DNA of 64,000 nucleotides from Pegoplata infirma (Eukaryota; Arthropoda; Insecta; Diptera; Anthomyiidae), in NCBI GenBank assembly GCA_963921195.1, contig OY992540.1, forward strand, positions 133,846,694-133,910,693. Reading direction: 5' to 3'. Of this stretch, positions 33,361 to 44,960 are shown one piece after another. Numbering within the stretch: the stretch's first letter is position 1; the number at the start of each line of letters is the position of its first letter. Made by a program: the position numbers and the translations under genes. A model generated the notes under the pieces. The model had not been told where the DNA came from. It did no database searches and worked only from the letters and a program-made list of their open reading frames with translations.

Positions 33361-34126
33361 CATATCGTCGCTGCGCCTAAAAATGGAGTCATGTGTAGTT
33401 TTTTAAATTTTTTTTTATTACATTTTTATGATCCCCTATTGGTCATACGTTTACTCACTAAACCGTTTTTTGATATCTTGATTGGTTCAAAAGTTAATAA
33501 AAGTAGCTATGTGTTCGTCATACTAAAAATGGTCTGAAAAGGAGTTATGTGTTAAGTTACACATACCTTTTTTTGATAAAAAAAAGTAACAGAACGTGAC
33601 AAAAAGCATCTTTCGCAGATGTCAATTTATGTCGAAGCTCTTGAATATTTACAAGAAAAACAAAAAATCAGCACCAGTTTTGCGAAAAATCTGTTATTCG
33701 CTGTTTAGTGAAGAGCTTTTAAATATCAAAAGTTTAAGGACCTTGTCTAACTAATGTCGCTTTAAACCGCCAACAAACTATATTTAGTCTTTGTCCCTCT
33801 CCTCGAAAAGAAATTAACAATAAGAATGGTTTCATAAGCAAAAGGAGTTATGTGTAAAAAATATTTCCATTTCTTTAAATTTTGTTCCAAAAAGTACTTA
33901 AAAAAGGAGTTATGTGTATGTTTTTTGAAAATTTCTGCACCACTGGAAAACCGCTAAATGTTTCATAATTTTTTTGCAGTATGTGGATAGCATATCGGAA
34001 CAAGAATTTTTTATAGAACAAACTTTTAAAAAATATCGCGAAGGGACGAAAATAAACAGTTTTTTTGCTCTCCTGAACACTTGCCCCAAAACACATGACT
34101 CCGTTTTTAGGCGCAGCGACGATATG
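33361..34126. mobile_element. Inverted-repeat element with CATATCGTCGCTGCGCC ends
   Basis: CATATCGTCGCTGCGCC plus TAAAAATGGAGTCATGTGT is mirrored at 34090-34126. GC-rich ends contrast with the AT-rich interior. GGAGTTATGTGT or GGAGTCATGTGT appears at least five times inside. The TATCGTCG start resembles the 29024/37433 element, and a TA duplication would fit. A 73-codon minus frame (33875-34096) has no known domain. Confidence 0.65.
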
Positions 34127-34139
34127 TGGCTTTTTACTT

Positions 34140-36146
34140 TTTAAACATGTATTATTCAGCTAAAAAAAAATAAGAAAATAATGTTAAACAAACAATAAAA
34201 AAAGTTTGTAAAATGACATAAAATCCCCGTGATTTTACGGGGCAGGTTTTGTAAAATATGTACTAGCAAGAATCCCCGTAATGTTAAGGGGATAATTTGT
34301 AAATTGATTTAACAAAAGAAAATGTAAATTTACAATTTTTTTTGTAAATATTAACTTCGAGGTCGACATTTTTTTTTTGTAAATTTACAAAAAATTTGGT
34401 AAATTTACAAAACAAAATTGTAAACTTACAGAAAAAGGTTGTTATTTTACAAAGAAAAAATAGAAAATGAAAAAAATAAATTGTAGATTAACAAATTATT
34501 TGGTTAAACTACTGTTTTCACCGCAAAAAAATATTGAAAAACACGTAAATTTGCAATAAAAATTGTAAATTTGCAAAAAAAAAAATTAAAATTTAAAAAA
34601 AAATTGTAAACTTACAAAAAAAGTTGTAAATTTACAAAATAAAGTAGAAAATCAAAAACCAAAATTGTAAATTTACAAATTGTTTGGTTAAACTACTGTT
34701 TTTTATGGCAAAAAACTTGTATATTTACAATAAAAAGTGGTAAATTTGCAATTTTTATTGTATATATACCATTTTTTCTAATTTTTTTGCCGTAAAAACA
34801 GTAGTTAAACCGAAAAATTTGTAAATTTACAATATTGTTTTTGTATTTTCTACTTCATTTTTGTAAAATTACAACTTTTTTCGTAAGTATACAATTTTGT
34901 TTTTTAAATTTTCATATTTGTTTTGTAAATTTACAAAAAATTTGGTTTATTTACATATTTGTTTTGTAAATTTAAAGGTTGTTTTCCATTGGTGCATCTT
35001 ATTTTTCCTTCTGCGGCAGCTGGAGTAGCAATTCAACAACCTGAAAGGATTTTTTTTTTCACTTGAACACTTAACATACTTTTTAATGTATAACACTGCA
35101 CTTTTTTATTTTTTTCGACATTTCGTTCTTCTTAAGTAGAACATATGAGAATTGCGAAGGAGGCAACACTAGAAATTTCTTATATTTTCAGGTAAAATTA
35201 GTCAAAAAATAAAAAAAAAAAAATTAATTTTTAATTATTTTCACAAGTATTTTTAAAAAATCGAAAAAAAAAATTTGGATTTTGTAGATTGGATGTTTAA
35301 GTACCTGTTAAAATAAGAAAAACTTAATTTTTGATAATTGGTAGTTTTTTTTGACATTTTAGGTGCCAAAAAAATACCAAAAAAATATGGTAAAATTACC
35401 AATAAAAATGGTAAAAATACAAAAAAAAAACTAGAACAATTATATAGTAGAAACACATAAAAATTGTAGTATTTTACTTAACGAAAATTACAAAAAATGG
35501 TGAAAAAATTCAATTTTTTTTGCTAAAGATTACAATTAGTTGAAAAATTTTTGTGTCCGGAACTTAAAAAATTTTCAAACTTTTTTTCATGAAATTTTTT
35601 ATTTATAAAAAATAATTTTTAACAAAATTTTGTACTCCAAAACGCAAAAAAAATCTGAACTTAGAAAATTTTTGCGTGTCCTATTGTTGAATAACTATTT
35701 TTTTTTTTGGAAAACAACATTAATTCTAGTAATAAAATAAGTTTTGTAAAATTACATTGGAATTTTGTACTTTTCAATACATACATTTCAAACTGAAAAC
35801 CTTGTAAACGATCTTAAAAAAAAAAAATGTTTGTAAAAAAACATTTTTTTGGTAGAAAGACTAAATAACATCATGTAAAATTTTGGTGTACAATTACAGT
35901 TTTCTTGTGTAAAAAAACTAAACACCTTGTAATATTTTTTTAATTTGTAAAATAATTCACTTTTTTGTAAATTTACCTAAAAAATTTATAAAATAAATTT
36001 ACCAACATATAATAGTAAAATTACAAAGCAAACTGTAGTTTTCGTTTTATTAAATATACAACAATTTTTGTAAAAATACAAAAATTTTAGTAAAACAGAA
36101 TTACAAGACCTTTTACTTGTAATTTTACAAACTTTTTTTTTGAGTG
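34140..36146. repeat. TTGTAAATTTACAA-rich AT repeat zone
   Basis: TTTGTAAATTTACAAA and shorter palindromes recur dozens of times, with variants reading GTAAAATTACA. Two CCCCGTGATTTTACGGGG-type hairpins lie at 34226-34300. The zone ends TTTTTTTTGAGTG then TA at 36147-36148, the CACTCAAAA MITE terminus, but its left partner is not clear. A GGTTGTTTTCCATTGGTGC patch near 34980-35160 looks unique. Nothing here is coding. Confidence 0.5.
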
Positions 36147-36329
36147 TATAAAAAAATACTATTAAAAATTTGTGGATTTGTTGATTGTTTTTGCTTTAAT
36201 TTTTAAACTCAAATGTCAAATGTCATCCCACTCTAATGCCTTTGATTATACAAAATTTATGATTTCTGATTAAAAGCGATTAATTTTGCTATTTATGGAT
36301 TATATTTTGTTAGGAATATTAATTATGCT

Positions 36330-37206
36330 CATACTCCCAATAATGAAAAGAGTAAAGGTCAAAAATTTCTATTCAAAATTGTTAATTTCTTTCACGTTAT
36401 AAAATATTTTATCCTTTAAAAATGGCATTATAGAGTAGGGTGGCCCAAAATTCCTACAGGTCAACGTACCTTAAAAAATTAAAGATGGTATCGTAACTAA
36501 TATTTTGCGCTAAATTGCAGCACCTTACGACGATAAGAAGGGGATGCTAACTGATCATATGTATTTGCAACCTCCGAAGAAATCTAAAAAAAATGTTTTC
36601 AATCCTCAAAATGACTACATGGAATGGTGTCGTTACAAGAGCACATAAGTCATATATGCCCATTTTGCCCTAAGGTTGTTTACAAGGACAATAAGGATAT
36701 TTTAGTTTCGATTAGGAAAAAAACAAAAAAAAAATTTTTGATATTATACTCAAATTAAAGATATTTGTATTACCTTTCAAACGAACTTTATCGCAACGTA
36801 ATGGTCTGCATAGTTTTTGAGTTACAGCGGTTTTAGTGAAATCCAGGGATCCACTTTTTTTAATATGTATTTTTTTTTTTTGTTTAAGGACAATCTTAGG
36901 ACAAAATGGCCACATGTGAATTATGTGCTCTTTTTACGCTACCGTTCCATATGGTTATTTTTAAAATTTTAATTAAATGTTTTTTTTAGATTTCTTTGGA
37001 GGTTGCAAACACTTATGATCAGTTAGCATCCACTTCCAATCGTTGTAGGGTGATCAAATTTGGCGCAAATTGTTCGTTATGATGCCATCTATCATATTTT
37101 GAGGTACGTTCAGTTGTGAGTTATACTTGGTATTTCTCCATATGTTGGTGGGCCACACTATTATAGAGGCATTCATAGATTCGTCCAATTTAACTTTTCT
37201 ATGTTT
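36330..37206 (+). mobile_element. mini-me-like 3' remnant interrupted by element D
   Basis: TTTCACGTTATAAAATATTT and AAAAATGGCATTATAGAG precede the insertion. GCATTCATAGATTCG, CCAATTTAACTTTTCTA follow it, which is the normal 3' end of these elements (the AAGTCG part is deleted). The head and GTCY tract are absent. Confidence 0.6.
36436..37160. mobile_element. TAGGGTGGCCC-ended element D, hAT-like, TSD TTATAGAG
   Basis: Ends TAGGGTGGCCCA and TGGGCCACACTA pair, with perfect TTATAGAG copies at 36428-36435 and 37161-37168. Arms pair through TTGCAACCTCCGAAGAAATCT and the complement near 36980. Element E (42369-43026) is a full-length relative. No coding capacity is seen. Confidence 0.85.
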
Positions 37207-37432
37207 TTTTTTTTAATTTTCAAAAATCCAAAACTTTGATGGCCGGGCGCAACGGGGTTAATTTAATTCGATTGGCCTCAAATTCGTTTTTGGCCTAGGG
37301 AAATAAAAATTTGATCGGACGACCAAAATCGTAAAAATACTTTTTTTGTCATACAAAAAATTCTAGTCCATGCAAAGTATTTTATAAATGTTTAAATAAT
37401 ATTGAAAAACTTTCTATTTTCATAAATCTATA

Positions 37433-38355
37433 TATCGTGAACCTATATTCAAAATATGCCAACTCAAATTTGACGGAAATGAGTTTCCGATGGCAAATAG
37501 CTCCCCTATGTAATACCTATCTGCCATAAAAATTTCAGAGCAAAAAAATAATTTGTTGTCGTTTTACATCCATTTTTGTTATTCTGCTAACTCAAAGTAC
37601 ATATTTTTTTGGTGAAAATAAATGCCAACTCCCATTGTAAATTTCCAAAAATTTTTCAAAATTTTTTTTAAAAAAAATTAGACCACGTATCTTATTGCAT
37701 TTGCCATGCTAAACACGAATCTTGTAAAGATTTTGATATCTAATGACTGGTTCTCGAGATATTGCCATTTTGAAAATATCGGTAAATAGTGTTTGCAAAA
37801 AAAAAAATTGCTTATATTTATGTAACTTTCAAACTATTTATCAGATTGAAACAAATAAAGTCAATGATATAAGCTTTCAAAATAGCTAGTTTGGAGTGAC
37901 CCTATTGCAATACAGCGTGAGTTACAGAGTGCCAAAGTTGACCACCCTGAGATTAAAAGGCTTTCGGAGCTAGTAACTTTTAAAAATATGCAAAGATTTT
38001 TAATTTTTTGTTCAGTTTTTGCAATTACCGTACTAAGGATAACAAAAACCAAAAAAAAAAAAAAATTTTAAAAATTTTTCCAAAAAAAATGTATTTTTAT
38101 TTTCCGACAAAATATGCCAACTCTAAAAAAATATTTGTTTTTTGATATAGTAATAAATGCCATCTCTGAAAAATACGCAAACAAGTGCAAAATATGAAAA
38201 TTTTTGCATAGGTAAAAATTGTTTAGAATATTTAAACCATGTTATGGAAGGTACATTGTTAATTTTTACAATAATTAGCGAAATAACTAGTTTTTTAGCT
38301 CTCCTGAACAGTAAGCTTTTTTGAGTTGGCATTTATTGAATATAGTTCGACGATA
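37433..38355 (-). mobile_element. TATCGTCGAAC-ended element, copy 2, inside the Helitron 5' end
   Basis: This is the inverted counterpart of 29024-29948, flanked by TA (37431-37432 and 38356-38357). Ends here are TATCGTGAACCTATATT and AATATAGTTCGACGATA. Interior phrases such as GTTGTCGTTTTACATCC and CTCAAAGTACATATTTTT match copy 1 closely. It inserted six bases into the Helitron, so it is younger than that element. Confidence 0.8.
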
Positions 38356-38422
38356 TATAAAAGAGTAACGTGACTGACTGACTGACTGACTCATCATCGC
38401 CCAGCCCAAACCGCTGAAGCTA

Positions 38423-39360
38423 GAGACTTGAAATTTGGACTGTAGGTTCACCTCCAGGAATATAGATCCACTAAGGCTGGATTTTTGCCAGTGTTGATTC
38501 TAAGGGGGTAAAAAGGGTAAAAACCTGTACTTTTGGTACTTTTTATATCTCCTGAAATAATGGTCATAGAGACTTGAAATTTGGACTGTATGTTCACCTC
38601 CCGGAAAATAGATACACTAAGGCCGGATTTTTGCCAGTGTTGATTCTAAGGGGGTAAAAAGGGTAAAAAACTGTACTTTTGGTACTTTTTATATCTCATG
38701 AAATAATGTTCATAGAGACTTGAAATTTGGACTGTATGTTCACCTCCCTGAATGTAGACCCTGTAAGGCTGGACTTTTGCCAGTGTTGATTCTAAGGGGG
38801 TAAAAAGGGTAAAAAACTGTTCTTTTGGTACCTTTTATATTTTCTCAAATAATTGTCACAGAGACTTGAAATTTGGACTGTATGTTCACCTCCCGGACTA
38901 TAGATTCACTAAGGCTGAATTTTCGCCAATGATGATTCTAAGGGGGTAAAAAGGGTAAAAAACTGTACTTTTGGTACCTTTTTTATTTACTTAAATATTG
39001 GTATTAGAAACTTGAAATTTGCAATGTAGGTTTACCTCCCGGAAAAAGATCACTAAGGCTGGGTTTTTTCCAATGTTGATTCTACGGGGGTAAAATGGGT
39101 AAAAAAGTGTACTTATGGTACTTTTTATATCTCCTGAAATAATAGTCAAAGAGACTTGAAAATTGGACTGTATGTTCACCTCTCGGAATAAAGATCCATT
39201 TAGGCTGGATTTTTTGCCAATGATGATTCTAAAGGGGTAAAAAGGGTAAAAAACTATACTTTTGGTACCTTTTACATTTACTTAAATAATGGTACTAGAA
39301 ACTTGAAATTTGTAATGTAGGTTAACCTTCCGGAAAAAAGATTCATGTTGATTCTACGGG
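38423..39360 (+). repeat. Seven tandem 146-bp units in the Helitron
   Basis: GAGACTTGAAATTTGGACTG recurs at 38423, 38569, 38715, 38861, 39007, 39151 and 39297, a spacing of 146 bp in nearly every case (one 144). Each unit runs through CACCTCCCGGAA, AAGGCTGGATTTTTGCC, GGGGGTAAAAAGGGTAAAAA and TTTTGGTACTTTTTATAT. Later units (from 39007) carry more changes. The last unit is short and leads straight into the 16-bp array. Confidence 0.9.
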
Positions 39361-39376
39361 GGTAAAAAGGGTAAAA

Positions 39377-40172
39377 AAGTACCTTTTATAAAAAGTACCT
39401 TTTAAAAAAAGTACCTTTTATAAAAAGTACCTTTTATAAAAAGTACCTTTTATAAAAAGTACCTTTTATAAAAAGTACCTTTTATAAAAAGTACCTTTTA
39501 TAAAAAGTACCTTTTATAAAAAGTACCTTTTATAAAAAGTACCTTTTATAAAAAGTACCTTTTATAAAAAGTACCTTTTATAAAAAGTACCTTTTATAAA
39601 AAGTACCTTTTATAAAAAGTACCTTTTATAAAAAGTACCTTTTATAAAAAGTACTTTTTATAAAAAGTACCTTTTATAAAAAGTACCTTTTATAAAAAGT
39701 ACCTTTTATAAAAAGTACCTTTTATAAAAAGTACCTTTTATAAAAAGTACCTTTTATAAAAAGTATCTTTTATAAAAAGTACCTTTTATAAAAAGTACCT
39801 TTTATAAAAAGTACCTTTTATAAAAAGTACCTTTTATAAAAAGTACCTTTTATAAAAAGTACCTTTTATAAAAAGTACCTTTTATAAAAAGTACCTTTTA
39901 TAAAAAGTACCTTTTATAAAATGTACCTTTTATAAAAAGTACCTTTTATAAAAAGTGACTTTTATAAAAAGTACCTTTTATAAAAAGTACCTTTTGTAAA
40001 AAGTTTCTTTTGTAAAAAGTATCTTTTGTAAAAAGTATCTTTTGTAAAAAGTAGCTTTTATAAAAAGTACCTTTTATAAAAAGTACATTTTAAAAAAAGT
40101 ATCTTTTATAAAAAGTACCATTTATAAAAAGTACCTTGTATAAAAAGTACCTTTTATAAAAAGAACCTTTAA
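39377..40172 (+). repeat. 16-bp minisatellite, about 50 copies
   Basis: ACCTTTTATAAAAAGT repeats with few substitutions; variants such as ATCTTTTGTAAAAAGT cluster near 40000-40060. The unit is itself close to a palindrome (ACTTTTTATAAAAGGT). It matches the tail of the preceding 146-bp unit (AAGTACCTTTTATA), which is the likely seed. Confidence 0.95.
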
Positions 40173-41329
40173 TAAAAATGAATGTAGGATTTTTCGGTGA
40201 AGAAAAAAACCTTCTGGAAATGGTACTTTTTGGAAATTTCGTTTCTAACGGGGGTAAGAAAGTGTACTTTTGGTACTTTTTTTTGGTTCCTATAATAATG
40301 ACCGTTGAAGCTTGAATTTTGGAATGTAGGGGACTTCGGTGAAAAAAACATTCTGCTAAAGTATTTTCAAAAAATGTTGTTTCTAGAGCTGTAAAAAAGT
40401 GTTTTTTGATACTTTTTATATTTCATGAAGTAATTATCCTAGGCACTGAAATTTTGAATGCTTTAAAAAGTTATTTTTTGGAAATTCTGTTTCTAAGGGT
40501 CGCGACCGATCGTAAAGGGGATAAAAAGTGCAAATTTGGTTATTCTTATATTTCTTGAAATAATGGTTCAGAAACTTGATGTTTTAAATAAAAGATCACC
40601 TAGCACAAAAAAACAGTTTTTTGAAAATATAATTTTACGGGGAAAAGGGGGCAAATGGTTATTTTGAGATATCTAACTATTGAACTAAAAGCCGCAGAAA
40701 TAACACCCAAGACAAGGACATATTTTAAAATTTTAGGGTAAAAAGGTGTACCTGGTAACAGTGGTGTAAAATGGTACTTTTCATATCTACAATATAAAGA
40801 CAATAGAACTTTTTATTTTTTTAACGCATATTATACGGAGAGGAATGAAACTTACATGGAACGAAAGGAGATGGACTTGGAAGTGAAATGGAATAGAACG
40901 GGGAACGAAGTGGAATAGAGCTGGGAACAATATGGAATGATACTTTTTACTTAAATTTTACATATTTAACTTTTTTGACTCCATATTTTTTCTCTCTAAA
41001 TGTTTTTCCACTCAAACTTATTTTTATTCCAATTTTTTTTTCACTGAAATATTTATTCACTCAAAATCTTAGAACCCGATATAAGGGCTCGAAAATTGTC
41101 AATATATTTTTTCACCGAAACGAGCATGATGACGTACCAGCGAAGTTATTCAAATTTTATTGTTTAAATTATTCATTAAAATATTATTTTATGAAAGAAA
41201 CGTCCACAAGTAAATAAAACAAAAACTATGTAGTGGATTTTTTTTAAATCGATAGAGTAATCCTGATCCTTTTATTATCCGGTATTCAATACAACCGGTA
41301 ACGAAGTACCGGGATGGTAAGCTAGTTTG

Positions 41330-42368
41330 ACATATAAAAAACAACGAAAAAGTACCAAATTTAGCTGTTCTAAATTTTTTAAAACCACTTTGGTGTTTTT
41401 ATCGACTCACCAACGCTATATTTAGGAAATTCCTAGATCCCACTGTGGTTCGAGGGTATAAAAATATTTGAAAATTTGCATTGATTCGGAACAGCTGAGT
41501 ACATCATAGTTTCGTATGTCAACATTCCATTTTCTTTTTTGATAAAAAGAAAACATGTTTTTACTGTTGGCTATATTAATTTTTTGGGGGTTTTTAATAT
41601 ATTTATTATAAAAGAAACATAAAAGAAATGCAAATGAAAAATGCAAGCCGGTAATATGCACAACATATTTTTATTTTATACAAAAGTTTTGACATATTTT
41701 TTTACTTTGCATTAAAAGCAAACTGTAAAAACATGTTGCTGAAAACCACAACAAAAAAATTGCAGAATATAGTTAAAAGTATTCCCAAATTAAATTTCAT
41801 TTTTTGTTGGTTTTTTTCATCTTGGCAAAAAAATATGAAGAAAAAAAATTAACCAAAAATTCTTTTATTTCACAGAGACACTCTTGTGTATGTTAAAAAT
41901 GTAAAGCATTTTTAGCAGGGCAATAAGAAAAAAGTTTTTTTTTTTTTTGTTAAAAAACTTCTCACATTCCATTAGTAAGTTTTGTTATTACATAAAAATA
42001 GTTTACAAAAGAATATTTTTACATTATTAATTTTGGAAAAGATTTTTTTTTTTTTTTGTGAAGAAATTATAAATTTCAAGATCATTGATGAAATTTTTTT
42101 TTGCTAGAAATTGTTTAAGGTAAAGTTACAATAATCTAATTAAATTAAAAAAATCCGCAATTTTTATGCCCAAATTTCAAAGTTTTCTTGAAATGTGTAT
42201 TTTTTGTGCAATTGTACTGATTTTTACTGATCGTGAGTTTTTTTAACTTCCTGTAAGAAATCACATTTTTTTATTTATATTCAAATCGCAATCAGCGTTA
42301 AAAATTGTATAAGAGGCGTATACTTAATGTAGTAATTTAAAATAACATTCATACGCAATGGTGAACTG
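41330..42368. other. Host-like AT-rich stretch, no gene seen
   Basis: Long T and A runs and no inverted termini. GCTTTTAATGCAAAGT-type unique words suggest ordinary intronic or intergenic DNA. Minus frame 41422-41661 (79 codons) has no recognizable family. Confidence 0.35.
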
Positions 42369-43026
42369 TAGTGTGGCCCATCAACATATGGAAAAATACC
42401 TAGTATAATTCACAACTGAACGTACCTCAAAATATGATAGATGGCATCGTAACGAACAATTTGCGACAAATTTCAGCACCCTACAACGATTGGAAGAAGA
42501 TGTTAACTTATCATAAGTGTTTGCAACCTCCAAAGAAATCTTAAAAATGTTTTTATTTGAATCTTAAAAATAACCATATGGAATGCTATCGTAACAAGAG
42601 CACATAATTTACATGTGGCCATTTTGTCCTAAGTTTGTCCTTAAAAAAAAATACATATTAAAAAAAGCGGAACCCTGCATTTCACTAAAACCGCTGTAAC
42701 TCAAAAACTATGCGGACCATTAAGTTGCGATAAAGTTAATTTGAAAGGTAATACAAATATCTTTAATTTGAGTATAAAATTTTTTTTCATATGTGACTTA
42801 TTTGCTTTTGTAGCGATAACATTCCATGTAGTAATTTTTAGGATTGGAAATTTTTTATTTTTTTTAGATTTCTTCGAAGGTTGCAAACACATGTGATCAG
42901 TTAGCATCGCCTTCTAATCGTCGTACGGTGCTGCAATTTGGCTCAAAATATTAGTTACGATACCATCTTTAATTTTTTAAGGTACGTTGACCTGTAGCGA
43001 AGCAAAAGGAATTTTGGGCCACACTA
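42369..43026. mobile_element. TAGTGTGGCCC-ended element E, relative of D
   Basis: Ends TAGTGTGGCCCA and TGGGCCACACTA are flanked by GTGAACTG (42361-42368) and GTGCACTT (43027-43034), 6 of 8 identical, so the duplication has aged. Shared phrases with D include GGTACGTTGACCTGTAG, GATGGTATCGTAACTAAT and TTGCAACCT plus CGAAGAAATCT. Confidence 0.8.
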
Positions 43027-43080
43027 GTGCACTTTGATTTTTTTTAAAGCCTGGAAATAATAGGGGCATTCAGTAAGTAC

Positions 43081-43892
43081 TAGGGTATTCAATTAATCGG
43101 GTTTCTTGTTTAATCGGTTAATCGAGCAAATAATTAATCGGGGTTCAGATTTAATCGGTTATTAATCGGATAAATTTAAATTATTCGATTAACCGAATAT
43201 AATCAATTTTATATTCAAATTAAAAATCGAACACCGAATTTTATGTTCTTTTATATATTTTATTAATTTTTACCCAAGTAAAGATTTTTTATTAATCCCT
43301 TAAAACAGTGAAACCCCATGTTTTACGCAGTACGTTTAATTAAAAATCTGAGATATCTCACAAACGGACTTCTTTCAAACAAAATTTAACAAAATTGTCT
43401 TTGATGACATTGCTTGAAAAATATTGGCGGATGAGCTCAACTAAAAACTTTTTTTTTTCTTATCGAAATATATTTAGGACCGAAATTGCAATAGTTTCTT
43501 CGATCGATATTTCCGTGATGAAAAAGATATCTGAAAGATCCCAAAAGCATTCTAAAAAGAAAAATTATTATTTTCAGATGTGCTATAAAGTTTGCGGTTT
43601 TATAGGTTCTCAAACACATGCTAAAATTTTAATTTTTGGCAGTTAGTAAATCGAAAACCATAATCCATGAAATAGAATGTTTTTTAATTTCCGTGATTTG
43701 AAATAAAACAGAAAAATAATTCATAACTAATAAGTTAAAGTACTAAAAAATAAATTTCGGTTAATCGGTTAATCGACTCAAATTAACCGATTTATTTGTT
43801 ATTTGAAAATTGTAAATTTTAAATTATTCGAACAATTAATCGACCAAAATTAATCGGTTAACCGATTAACGGTTAATCGATTGAATACTCTA
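43081..43892. mobile_element. hAT-like element with TAGGGTATTCAATTAATC ends, TSD GTAAGTAC
   Basis: The left end TAGGGTATTCAATTAATC pairs with GATTGAATACTCTA at the right. Perfect GTAAGTAC copies lie at 43073-43080 and 43893-43900. TTAATCGGTTAATCG motifs crowd both subterminal zones, as expected for binding repeats. The middle has opposing frames at 43395-43646 and 43437-43619 without known domains. Confidence 0.85.
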
Positions 43893-43903
43893 GTAAGTAC
43901 TAG

Positions 43904-44071
43904 ACCGTTGCACGGAAAATCATACCGGTTTTAGCTAATAATATTTTGAGCTTGAGCTTGGACGATGGACTTCATCTGTACAATAAGGGCACCACCAGGA
44001 TGCTAAAACCATTACCTCTGCTTAGAGGACGCACAGTGTTGCGTCTTCATGTAAAGAGTGGCCAAAAATAG
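43904..44071 (+). pseudogene. Coding-like ORF fragment, unknown product
   Basis: An open frame of 55 codons before a TAG reads TVARKIIPVL at the start and RTVLRLHVKSGQK at the end, without a usable ATG at the front (one Met occurs mid-frame). Composition is balanced, unlike the neighbours. It is bounded on the left by the target duplication of the previous element and an in-frame TAG at 43901. GACGCACAGTGTTGCGTC inside it forms a 6-bp stem hairpin. It may be a captured exon or decayed transposon gene; no family recognised. Confidence 0.25.
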
Positions 44072-44960
44072 AAGGAGTTAAGTTAGATCGTTAAAATTTG
44101 GAACACTTGTTAAGATCGATAAGATCAAGAAAAATTTTGAATTTGGTCAATATCCGCACAAGGATTCGTATCCTTCCCATATATCCTGAAATTAAAATAC
44201 GGCATAAAACGAAAACTAACTCTCTAATCTTCATGTTATTTATTGTACTTATTACCTATAATGCCATTAATTATTCTACAAAATTTTGTCCAATTCGGAG
44301 CAAGGATACGCCTAGCTCAAAAATGTCCTTTTTAAAATAACGTTCAGAAAACGGGTAAAAATTTAAGTTATTTCATGAAATTTTGAAAATCCAACTGTTA
44401 TAGTATGCTCAATGTATTTACCAAAATTTGTGCAAATCGGAACAAGGATACGCCCTCCTCGAAAATGTCCTTTTTTAAAAAATTCAAGACAAAGTTCAAA
44501 ATTCAAATTCCTTCATGAACTTTTGCATCCGCAACACTTAGAATATACCTTAAATCTTAATCAAATGAAAAAATTGAAGAAAGGATGTAATACATAAATT
44601 AAAAATGTCCTTAAAAAATTTAAAAAAAACTTCAAAAAATCCTTCGTACTTCATGAAATTCTGTTCTGATAATGTTGAAAATACCTTATTTTAGTATAAT
44701 TGAAGCAAGGATTATCCTTAACCTATCCTTAGGATATTCTAAGCGCATAAATATCCTTTTTTAAAGACTTGAGAAAATTCATGGAAATCCTTTGACCTTA
44801 AAACTATCAATAATTCACAAAATTTTTGCACGTAGTATTTACAATACGTTGAATATTGTTTTTACGTTTAAGCAGGAATATGCCTATCTCAAAAAGACCG
44901 TTATAAAATAAGCAAGTAATAATATAGTACAACGTACTTCCTCAACAAAATCTTTCTAAA
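44072..44960 (+). repeat. Diverged tandem repeats with AAGGATACGCC motif
   Basis: CGGAGCAAGGATACGCC (about 44297), CGGAACAAGGATACGCC (about 44438) and weaker forms before and after (ACAAGGATTCGTATCC, AGCAAGGATTATCC) recur about every 140 bp, each followed by CTCAAAAATGTCCTTTTT. The period is near that of the Helitron units but the words differ. The frames at 44098 and 44412 are products of this repeat. Confidence 0.5.

Larger units (their letters stand above)
37427..41325 (+). mobile_element. Helitron-like non-autonomous element with TC...CTAG ends
   Basis: The 5' end reads TCTATATATAAAAGAGTAACG once the inserted 37433-38355 element is removed (quoted as its two sides), followed by GACTGACTGACTGACT and CATCGCCCAGCCCAAACCGC. 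The 3' end has the hairpin ACCGGTAACGAAGTACCGGG, then CTAG followed by host T. 5' TC, 3' hairpin plus CTRR, and A/T flanks (37426 A, 41326 T) are the standard Helitron signature. Rep/helicase is absent. The body holds seven 146-bp repeats and a 16-bp array. The 80-codon frame at 40975 has no family. Confidence 0.8.

Noticed and set aside
37427..41325. Autonomous Helitron with Rep/helicase
   Set aside because: No frame long enough for such a protein exists; the interior is tandem repeats and AT-rich filler.
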